This document shows positions 5,522 to 10,796 of a stretch of 10,796 nt of DNA, one piece after another; position 1 is the first letter of the stretch, and each line of letters opens with the position of its first letter. Source of the DNA: Deltaproteobacteria bacterium (GTDB lineage Bacteria; Desulfobacterota; Desulfuromonadia; Geobacterales; Pseudopelobacteraceae). The stretch lies in the NCBI GenBank assembly GCA_030654645.1, contig JAURXC010000288.1, positions 1-10,796 on the forward strand. The letters are read 5' to 3'. The position numbers and the translations under genes were made by a program. Under the pieces are notes generated by a model, which saw only the letters and a list, made by a program, of their open reading frames with translations, made no database searches and was not told where the DNA came from.

Positions 5522-6180
5522 TGTTTCCCCTTTTGAGTTGAATAGACAAACTCATCCATCAATACCAGATTCTTTTTGACGGCTCGCTGCAGACCGTAAA
5601 AGTCGGTCACCGCCAGGGGAGCCGGATTGGTCATGGCTGCGACCTTGCCGGAACCTTTGCCGCTAACCGGGTCATACAGTTCAAAATCCCTGAGGGTCAG
5701 TCCGACGAACTGCTTGCCAAATTTGGGCAAGGTAAATTTATTCACCCACTGGCCTGCCATCCTCTGGATGTAGAAAGCTTTGATCATGCCTTTCATATCC
5801 AGTGATACAAAAACCTCCAGAACCCCGTACTGCCCCTTCTGGTTAACGCCGTGAATATAACCGATTCTCTTCCCTCCCTTATAGATCTCGTAGAGAGTGT
5901 AAGGAACATTCAGGGGGGCATAGAGTGCAGGCACGCTGCCGAGACGCGCCTCGACTTTTCGCAGCAGTGGCTCTCCACCCTGTCTCGCAAAGGAGAAGTA
6001 GGAAATTTTGTAGTTGTCGGATTCAGGAAATAGTCTGGCTACATCGCTGGCGGGATAGTTCAGTTCACAGTTGACGGCAGCCTGCGTAGTGGTAGGCACG
6101 GCAGGCAACATAAGGACCATCAGCAGCATTAACTGCTTTAAAATCCGTGAAATTGACCTGTTAGGATAACCTGGATTCAT
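5518..6180 (-). CDS. Secreted FMN-binding-like protein
   Basis: A 220-residue exported protein. Residues about 1-34 form a Sec signal peptide: Arg and Lys in the first 15 residues, a Leu/Met-rich core, and cleavage near TQA-A. The mature part resembles the FMN-binding fold of NosR and RnfG periplasmic domains. DVARLFPESDNYK (46-58) matches the usual start. GYIHGVNQKGQYGVLEVFVSLDMKG (107-131) matches the 'G..GY.G.I...V..D..G.I' core, and KFGKQFVGLTLRDF (153-166) follows in place. The flavin-attaching Thr normally in an S/D-G-A-T motif is not clear; AAMTNPAPLA (181-190) sits at that place, so covalent flavin is uncertain. One cysteine (Cys38) is near the mature N-terminus. The start lies 15 bp after the upstream stop and has only a weak ribosome site; the end overlaps the permease start. 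Fold call moderate; role as electron carrier or transporter partner inferred. Confidence 0.72.
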   Translation of the reverse strand: MNPGYPNRSISRILKQLMLLMVLMLPAVPTTTQAAVNCELNYPASDVARLFPESDNYKISYFSFARQGGEPLLRKVEARLGSVPALYAPLNVPYTLYEIYKGGKRIGYIHGVNQKGQYGVLEVFVSLDMKGMIKAFYIQRMAGQWVNKFTLPKFGKQFVGLTLRDFELYDPVSGKGSGKVAAMTNPAPLAVTDFYGLQRAVKKNLVLMDEFVYSTQKGKQ

Positions 6181-6195
6181 GGTTGTATCCGCGCC

Positions 6196-6633
6196 CTAAA
6201 GATCGAACAGGTAAGCGCCACGGAAAACAACCTGTCCGTTTTTAGCGAAAGAGAAAGTGACCTCCCAGTCACCTGGCATGACCAGGCGTACCGGCATGAG
6301 ATATAAGCCCTTTGCCGAAAGTGAGTAATCTTTTTCGCCGTTGCTATGAGCCCCCCTCATGGAGGGCATGTCCGCATCTCCCTTTACCACGAAGGATGTG
6401 TCCCGTTTTCCATCACGGCTGAATATCTCCACCCGCATGATGGCCATGCCGAGCTTGGGCGGTTTGTCGAAACCAAAAGTGAAGTAATGATCGGCACCCA
6501 GCGATATCTTTTCTCCGGGTTTGTAAAGCGGCCTGTATTGGGCTTTTGCGGTGGCGGGGGCTGCAAAAACGGCCGGGGCGGCAGAAGCTCCCAGGCCGAA
6601 TACGAGAAAACTCCATAGCACCAGTCTTTTCAC
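6196..6633 (-). CDS. Secreted YtkA/FixH-like protein
   Basis: A 145-residue exported protein with a signal peptide (1-25, cleavage near VFA-AP). The mature domain looks like the YtkA-like/FixH-like beta-sandwich. MAIMRVEIFSRDGKR (63-77) is the first strands, ADMPSMRGAH (87-96) is the conserved 'MPsM..aH' loop, and GLYLMPVRLVMPGDWEVTF (109-127) is the hallmark 'G.Y...v.mpGdW.v' strand pair. Met89, Met92 and His96 are candidate soft-metal ligands, but metal binding is not shown by sequence alone. The start is GTG, supported by AAGGAGG 7 bases before it. It lies 44 bp after the NosL-like gene and 15 bp before the FMN-binding-like gene. A periplasmic metal chaperone or assembly role would fit these neighbours. 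Family call moderate. Confidence 0.78.
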   Translation of the reverse strand: MKRLVLWSFLVFGLGASAAPAVFAAPATAKAQYRPLYKPGEKISLGADHYFTFGFDKPPKLGMAIMRVEIFSRDGKRDTSFVVKGDADMPSMRGAHSNGEKDYSLSAKGLYLMPVRLVMPGDWEVTFSFAKNGQVVFRGAYLFDL

Positions 6634-6677
6634 AAATATTCCTCCTTCCGCAATCAGCGGGTTTTATAGGCTAAAAT

Positions 6678-7199
6678 TTATTTTGCGACAGTGCCATCAT
6701 TATGCCGGTGCTGTTTCAACTTTCTGAATTCACGGATTATTTTGGTGTCCTGGTACATGTCATCGTAAGCAGCCTTGATAGCTTCATCAAAGCTGGCCCT
6801 GTCTCCGCCGTGAGCCTTGATGAAGCGCCCGGCCGCCTCGACGGAGGCAAAAGCCCACTTCGGCTGTCCGGTCATGACACCTTTTATACTGCCTCCCATC
6901 ACCCAGAACGCCTTTTCAGCGTCGATCAGTTCCTTGCTGTCGTAGTCGGCGACTTTTACCAAAACCGGGATCCTGTCGATGGTATTGGCCAGTTCGACTG
7001 CTGCGCAATGCAGGCTGCATGTTCCGACCGACGAACCGTCTTCATACTCTATTAGCATGCGACTGTGACTGAATTTGTCCCGGTCCATTCCGCACAACCT
7101 GCATGACCGGGATTTTTCCACGTCGGTCTGCGGCTCAGCCAGTGCTGCCGGAGCGATTGTCAGGAAAAGACCTAATGCGAGCAGTAGAAAAAAACGCAT
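6678..7199 (-). CDS. NosL-family periplasmic protein
   Basis: A 173-residue exported protein of the NosL family, known from the nitrous oxide reductase operon as a Cu(I)-binding accessory protein. After a signal peptide (1-21, cleavage near ALA-E) come CRLCGM (33-38), the family's CxxCGM metal site, IEYEDGS (50-56) and CSLHC (61-65). The block DYDSKELIDAEKAFWVMGGSIKGVM (85-109) and AFASVEAAGRFIKAHGG (116-132) match the NosL core closely. Classical NosL is a lipoprotein; no lipobox cysteine is at the cleavage site here, so this one is probably soluble in the periplasm. The second cysteine pair and the C-terminal HRH (164-166) could add metal ligands. The ATG is supported by GGAGG 9 bases upstream and lies 32 bp after the cytochrome gene. 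No nosZ is visible, so delivery to N2O reductase is not implied. Confidence 0.87.
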   Translation of the reverse strand: MRFFLLLALGLFLTIAPAALAEPQTDVEKSRSCRLCGMDRDKFSHSRMLIEYEDGSSVGTCSLHCAAVELANTIDRIPVLVKVADYDSKELIDAEKAFWVMGGSIKGVMTGQPKWAFASVEAAGRFIKAHGGDRASFDEAIKAAYDDMYQDTKIIREFRKLKQHRHNDGTVAK

Positions 7200-7231
7200 T
7201 TTTACCCGCCTCCGGAAGAATAGTTTTTCAG

Positions 7232-8986
7232 CTAGTGCGTCACCCAGTCACTTATTTTAATGAAAGAAGGATTGTCGCCTTTGGAAAGTTGAACGATATA
7301 GCACCCCTTTGATGCGTAGCGTTGTCCCGGCCCGAAACTAAGACGTTCATATAGCGGGACATCAAGATCCTTGCTCATGCTGACAATGTCCAGCAGGTAG
7401 TCACGATGGAAGTTTTCTTTCATTTCCGACAATGCCTGGATCAGTATCCTGCTAATAGGATACGTGCGCTTCATTATTCCGCGGATATCAGAATTTTCGA
7501 TTCCGTTGCTGACCGCTTTGCCGAGATAGAACTCCTCCAGCTGTGCCTCTTCCTGGGGAAGCCTGTAAGGATGGGTAATATAGGTAATGTCGCGGATATG
7601 ATCCGGAAGAGCGGAGGTTTTCTTTCCAAGTGAGCTGGAAGATATGAAGACAGCTTCAGGCTTGTTCTTCATGTCAGCGATGGATTCCAGCAATGAAATC
7701 GACTCAACTCCATCCCAAACCAGAAGGGTTGCCGGTTGTGACTTCTCAATCAGCTTCTCAAGCATTTCCCGACTGACTGACTCACCAGGCTTCAGCCGGA
7801 ATGTTTGCGGCGGGCGTTGTCCCAGGTTGCGCCATGCCTCCTCGAAACCGGTCGAAAGTGCCGTTCCTTCACGTGTTTCTCTGACAATTTGAACAACTGA
7901 CCGTGCTTCTGCTGTATCTGTATTGCGGTTGATAAACCATGCTGCCGCTTCACCCTCCTGGTAGTGCCCTTTTGAAAGATAAAAGGTATATGAATTGGCA
8001 TCGGAAACTACCGGGAATTCTGTTTGAGGAAACAGACATGGTATCCGATTGGATTCACTGAAGTCGTGAACCGGTTTCCAGTCTCCGCTGGTGATGCCGC
8101 CAAGAAGTGCGAATACCGGCTCTCTGCGATAGTAATCCTCCAGCTGTGCCTTCCAGGTTTCCGGTGGCCCCTTCAATATCCATCTCGATAATGTCAGATT
8201 TCGATGCACCATTCTTCCCGTCTTGCTTATATGCCGGCTCAGCTTGGGATTTTTGAGGCGTTTATCAAAATCTCTGGCCTGCTCATTCATCCTGTATAAA
8301 AGTTTTTCCAGCAGAGCTGCCTGCTGGTCACGCAACTCCGGCGGCACGTCTTCGCTGACAACGGTTGCAAACCGCATGGTCTGGTCGTCGATTCCCGGGG
8401 AATAGCTGGATGAGAGTGATTTCAGGTACTCAATCATGACCGCCATGTCCCGGTCAGAAAGCTTGTAACGCGGCATGACCGGATCAAGAACTCTTCCGGA
8501 TGGATCCAGGCCGCCGCGAAGCGTTGAAGCAAGGTTTTCGTCGGTATATGCCGGACGGGCGGGTGCTGGTGGTGGCGGGGGTTGGAACTTGTCAAAGCCC
8601 ATGCTGGACATGCTGGAGCGTATGCCCTTGGGCGGCTTGCGCGGGTTGTAAAGCGATTTTCCATTGGTGGGAATTGTAATCACACCACCTTCGATGGAAC
8701 CGAGCCCGCTCAACATATGACAGCTGACGCAGGTAAAAGAGGTGCCTGGAACGACAATATCGCCCTTGACGACAGACTCCATCGACTCTCCTGACGGAAG
8801 AATGCCCTCACGATACATTCTCTGTCCCAACCGCTGAATCTCGTCAGGAGAATATGTTTTTGGAGGGGATTGCCCCGCGGCGATCTGCGGCATTGCCGGC
8901 ACAAAAAGAAACAGAGCGCAGGTCAGCAAAGTATTAATGCCAATTGCAGACCATGAAACGGACAAAGATGAGTATCGTATCTGCAT
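7232..8986 (-). CDS. Secreted cytochrome c fused to a type I periplasmic-binding domain
   Basis: The 584-residue product has a long signal peptide (about 1-38), a class I cytochrome c domain (about 45-193) and a type I periplasmic-binding-like domain (about 195-584). Heme attachment is CVSCH (86-90). VMPRYKLSDRDMAVMIEYLKSL, with Met171, supplies the probable distal ligand and the last cytochrome helix. A proline-rich insertion (FQPPPPPAPARP, about 134-145) lies between them. The second half shows LivJ-like features: FALLGGITSGDWKPVHDFSESNRIPCLFP (about 292-320), YTFYLSKGHYQEGEAAAWFI (334-353), TLLVWDGVESISLLESI and AVFISSSSLG. This suggests a periplasmic ligand sensor or carrier with a heme redox centre. 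ATG at 8986 is preferred (GAGG 6 bases before it); GTG at 8998, overlapping the previous stop, would add four residues. Only one heme motif is present. Domain calls firm; ligand and redox partner unknown. Confidence 0.88.
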   Translation of the reverse strand: MQIRYSSLSVSWSAIGINTLLTCALFLFVPAMPQIAAGQSPPKTYSPDEIQRLGQRMYREGILPSGESMESVVKGDIVVPGTSFTCVSCHMLSGLGSIEGGVITIPTNGKSLYNPRKPPKGIRSSMSSMGFDKFQPPPPPAPARPAYTDENLASTLRGGLDPSGRVLDPVMPRYKLSDRDMAVMIEYLKSLSSSYSPGIDDQTMRFATVVSEDVPPELRDQQAALLEKLLYRMNEQARDFDKRLKNPKLSRHISKTGRMVHRNLTLSRWILKGPPETWKAQLEDYYRREPVFALLGGITSGDWKPVHDFSESNRIPCLFPQTEFPVVSDANSYTFYLSKGHYQEGEAAAWFINRNTDTAEARSVVQIVRETREGTALSTGFEEAWRNLGQRPPQTFRLKPGESVSREMLEKLIEKSQPATLLVWDGVESISLLESIADMKNKPEAVFISSSSLGKKTSALPDHIRDITYITHPYRLPQEEAQLEEFYLGKAVSNGIENSDIRGIMKRTYPISRILIQALSEMKENFHRDYLLDIVSMSKDLDVPLYERLSFGPGQRYASKGCYIVQLSKGDNPSFIKISDWVTH

Positions 8987-8994
8987 TGCGAACC

Positions 8995-9405
8995 TCACTT
9001 TACTTGTGGTGCTGAGGCTGAAGAATGGTTCATCAGGTTGCGGCTGTTGCGTTCTGCCAATCCCCGGCGTCTGGCCAGGTGTTCTGCGGCGGTATCAGGT
9101 TTTGATGCAGGTGCGTTGGATTGTAATGTGGGTGCGGAGGATGCAGGAGCTTGCAGTGGCTTATCGACGGAGGCCACGGGTGCTGCCGATGGATTCGCAG
9201 TTTGAACCTGACTTTGAGTCGGCTTTTCGGCGACTGCCGCTTGAGCAGGCTTTACGGGAACGTTTGTGACCGGCACGGCCTTTTCATCTCCAATGCATAC
9301 AATCTCGTTACGATCCGGATACTCCACGGTCTTGCAAATGGTTGCCCCAAAGGACAGGGAACACTCAAACAACATCAATATGCAAAATAAAATGGTTGAT
9401 TTCAT
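8995..9405 (-). CDS. Small secreted Ala/Pro-rich protein, first gene of the operon
   Basis: A 136-residue exported protein of no recognised family. Residues 1-20 are a signal peptide with cleavage near SFG-A. The mature N-terminus has a short structured piece with two cysteines (Cys24 and Cys37; TICKTVEYPDRNEIVCIGD) that could form a disulfide. From about residue 43 to 110 it is low-complexity Ala/Pro/Ser/Val/Gln, probably disordered, ending in a basic stretch (HLARRRGLAERNSR, about 109-122). Pro/Ala linkers of this kind often span the periplasm or connect partners; here that is inference. ATG at 9405 is supported by AAGGAG 8 bases before it and by the strong promoter about 45 bp upstream. 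Its stop lies 8 bp before the preferred cytochrome start, or overlaps the alternative GTG start. Confidence 0.8.
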   Translation of the reverse strand: MKSTILFCILMLFECSLSFGATICKTVEYPDRNEIVCIGDEKAVPVTNVPVKPAQAAVAEKPTQSQVQTANPSAAPVASVDKPLQAPASSAPTLQSNAPASKPDTAAEHLARRRGLAERNSRNLMNHSSASAPQVK

Positions 9406-9449
9406 GGCGTTACTCCTTATTGACTGCCAGGTTCGGAATAATTATTTGA

Positions 9450-9477
9450 ATTTTATCTCCGAAAGTAAGAGTTTCAA
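9450..9477 (-). promoter_or_regulatory. Sigma70 promoter of the seven-gene envelope operon
   Basis: Read on the - strand, TTGAAA (9477-9472) and TAAAAT (9455-9450) are each 5 of 6 matches to consensus, separated by 16 bases. Transcription would start near 9443, about 37 bases before the ATG at 9405. It is the best promoter match in the window and lies just upstream of the first gene of the run ending at 3642. No other strong promoter was noticed inside the run. Confidence 0.7.
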
Positions 9478-9495
9478 GATTTAAAATTTATTTTC

Positions 9496-9532
9496 AGGCT
9501 CCGCCGCAGAGATCTATCGTACGGCGGAGCCT
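9496..9532 (-). terminator. Hairpin after the MBG-repeat gene
   Basis: AGGCTCCGCCG (9496-9506) and CGGCGGAGCCT (9522-9532) make a perfect 11-bp, GC-rich stem with a 15-base loop, starting 12 bases after the stop of the - strand gene ending at 9545. Downstream on the - strand the sequence is AT-rich (GAAAATAAATTTT) but has no clean T-run at the stem. It separates this gene from the operon promoter. Confidence 0.7.
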
Positions 9533-9544
9533 TGTTGCGATACC

Positions 9545-10796
9545 CTATTTAACGATCAGGCCGTCGATGATCACGGTTCCATGCTGCAGAGTTACGGTCC
9601 CCTGAATCGTTGTTGTGCTACCGACAATTGGTGTGAACGTACTGCTGTGGCCGCCCTTGATGGTAACGGTCGTTGCCGGTCTGTTTGCCGTAAAAGAGCC
9701 GGGGATGGTCGTGCCCAGGACTTTCATGACATCGCCACTAATGACGGCATTGTAGGCGGCCTGGATTGATGGGTAGGCGGGAGCCGTACTTATCTTTGCC
9801 ACGGGTAAAGTTCCGGCGATGGTTACCTGATTAACGGCAGCCGTTGCTGGATTATAATTGGCTATCCTGGTTGCGCTCGGTGTAAATGTCACCGAGAGAA
9901 TCCTGCTGCTGGTGTTAAGCACGGTGCCGACTGCCGGTGTGTAGGCGAACGTTCCCGGTATATTTGCGGTTGCGTTCAGCTGTGTGTTCGACAGAGCGGT
10001 GCCGAACAGGACGGCGGCCGGGGTTGCCCATGTAATGACCGGGTTTGCCTTTGTTACCGTCAGCAAGCCGTTAACCAGTGTAACGGTGTAGTTGGAAAGT
10101 CCTGTGCCGAAAATTGCGTTGGGCACGATCGGGTAAGGTGATCCGGTTACCGTGGCATTGCCGGCGGCGCCATTACTGGTGAGGTTCACCGATGTTACCG
10201 TGTCGGTATTGAGCAGGCCGGTTGCAGTGAACTCGAGACCGGTGAAGGTAATTGCCGTGCCGTAGGTCTTGGTCAGGTTGTTGGCGGTGATGGTCAGTGG
10301 AGCTTTACTGATTGTCAATAATCCGTTGGTGTAGGTTATGACGTAGTTGGCCGGGTTTCCGGTTGCGAACAGCGCCGCACTGGGAGTGATTGTGTGGGTT
10401 GTGCCGGCAAGTGCCGTGGCTGTCGCCGTTACCTGGTAGGTATAGGTGACTGAGCCGATGCTGTCGGCTGCTGCAAGCAGTCCGCTGGTGACTGTAAATC
10501 CGGGGTTGGCCGGATTGACGGCGCCATAGGCGCGACTGGTGTTGTTGGCTGAAATCGTGATGGGCGCCTTGTTGATGACGAGAATTGCGCTGGTAGTCCC
10601 GAAGGATACATTGTTCGGGTCGCTGATGGTTGCCACAACGCTGTAGCTGCCGGGGAAGACCGGTGGCGTGGCGCTGCCGTTATAGGTGACGTTGACCGTC
10701 AGTCCGGCCGGAGTCGTGGGCAGTATCGCCACCGCCTTGGGTGTTCCGTCGTAGGTTGCCGTCAGGCTGAGCGGGTCGATGGTTACGGTGGCGTTG
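9545..10796 (-). CDS. MBG/Ig-like repeat surface protein, 5' end outside window
   Basis: The frame stays open to the window edge (first full codon at 10795-10793), giving 416 visible C-terminal residues; the GTG at 10732 is internal to the first repeat and not a real start. Four repeat units are seen: an Ig-like 'YDGTPK...V.YNG...PGSY.VVATI.D.N' unit (to about 10571), an MBG unit with ITISANNTSRAYGAVNP and NYVITYTNGLLTI (about 10570-10307), a second MBG unit with LTITANNLTKTYG and NYTVTLVNGLLTV (about 10306-10052), and a 'TP...L.FGTALS..QLNATA...GTFAYTP..GTVL' Ig-like unit (about 10051-9809). The last 85 residues resemble the first turns of a right-handed beta-helix (YPSIQAAYNAVISGDVMKV, TVTIKGGHSSTF, TTIQGTVTL, TVIIDGLIV). 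The protein is Thr/Ala/Asn-rich with no cysteine, typical of exported adhesin-like proteins. No LPXTG, PEP-CTERM or type 9 tail is seen. Confidence 0.85.
   Translation of the reverse strand, partial: NATVTIDPLSLTATYDGTPKAVAILPTTPAGLTVNVTYNGSATPPVFPGSYSVVATISDPNNVSFGTTSAILVINKAPITISANNTSRAYGAVNPANPGFTVTSGLLAAADSIGSVTYTYQVTATATALAGTTHTITPSAALFATGNPANYVITYTNGLLTISKAPLTITANNLTKTYGTAITFTGLEFTATGLLNTDTVTSVNLTSNGAAGNATVTGSPYPIVPNAIFGTGLSNYTVTLVNGLLTVTKANPVITWATPAAVLFGTALSNTQLNATANIPGTFAYTPAVGTVLNTSSRILSVTFTPSATRIANYNPATAAVNQVTIAGTLPVAKISTAPAYPSIQAAYNAVISGDVMKVLGTTIPGSFTANRPATTVTIKGGHSSTFTPIVGSTTTIQGTVTLQHGTVIIDGLIVK

Noticed and set aside
3642..7199. Assignment as a standard nos operon
   Set aside because: Only the NosL-like product belongs to a nos family. 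No nosZ, nosD or true NosF/NosY is present, and the permease is of the FtsX/MacB class.
7232..9405. Assignment of the cytochrome/binding-domain gene to a LivJ-type amino-acid importer
   Set aside because: No LivH/LivM permease or LivG/LivF ATPase is visible; the only ABC genes in the operon are FtsX-type.
9545..10796. Repetitive DNA in the MBG gene as a CRISPR array or tandem repeat
   Set aside because: The repeats are protein-domain repeats, about 80-90 residues each and well diverged at DNA level. There is no short identical repeat with regular spacers.
1..10796. Mobile element, tRNA/rRNA or CRISPR content
   Set aside because: No transposase, integrase, terminal inverted repeats with target duplications, tRNA cloverleaf, rRNA-like block or regular repeat-spacer array was found by reading both strands.

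Overview
The window looks like chromosomal DNA of a Geobacter-type bacterium (Desulfuromonadota/Geobacterales). This is an inference from gene content, not from a marker gene. The pointers are a membrane-anchored Ser/Thr kinase beside a PP2C phosphatase, a rubrerythrin-type ferritin-like protein, a c-type cytochrome fused to a ligand-binding domain, and a large MBG/Ig-repeat surface protein. No rRNA, tRNA, CRISPR array, transposase, integrase or phage gene is visible.

Left part, mostly + strand (1-2497). The window opens inside a membrane-anchored Ser/Thr protein kinase gene whose 5' end lies outside. Three bases after its stop comes a PP2C-type phosphatase, so the pair forms a reversible phosphorylation module. 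A separate promoter then drives a 63-residue DUF2007-like protein. It is followed by a hairpin that probably serves both this gene and the convergent gene after it.

Middle (2500-3640). A ferritin-like di-iron protein on the - strand and a 70-residue four-cysteine protein on the + strand are divergently transcribed from a 250-bp control region. Each has an extended -10 element, and short palindromes lie around them. An 80-bp convergent spacer after the small protein holds a long imperfect inverted repeat and one perfect DnaA-box-like 9-mer.

Right-centre, - strand (9405 down to 3642): the main item of interest. Seven tightly packed genes, four of them touching or separated by no more than 15 bp from the next, follow one strong sigma70-like promoter (9450-9477). 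In transcription order they are: a small secreted Ala/Pro-rich protein with two cysteines; a secreted cytochrome c fused to a type I periplasmic-binding domain; a NosL-like copper-site protein; a YtkA/FixH-like secreted protein; a secreted FMN-binding-like protein; an FtsX/MacB-type ABC permease; and its ATPase. Five of the seven products carry a signal peptide. The set mirrors, in different families, the accessory functions around nitrous oxide reductase (NosL, the NosR periplasmic flavin domain, the NosFY transporter), but neither nosZ nor nosD is visible. I read it as a candidate envelope metal-handling or redox-cofactor system with a heme-bearing ligand sensor. The function is not established.

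Right edge (9545-10796, - strand). The C-terminal part of an exported repeat protein has MBG/Ig-like repeats followed by the start of a beta-helix-like module. Its 5' end is outside the window. A hairpin just after its stop separates it from the promoter of the seven-gene operon.
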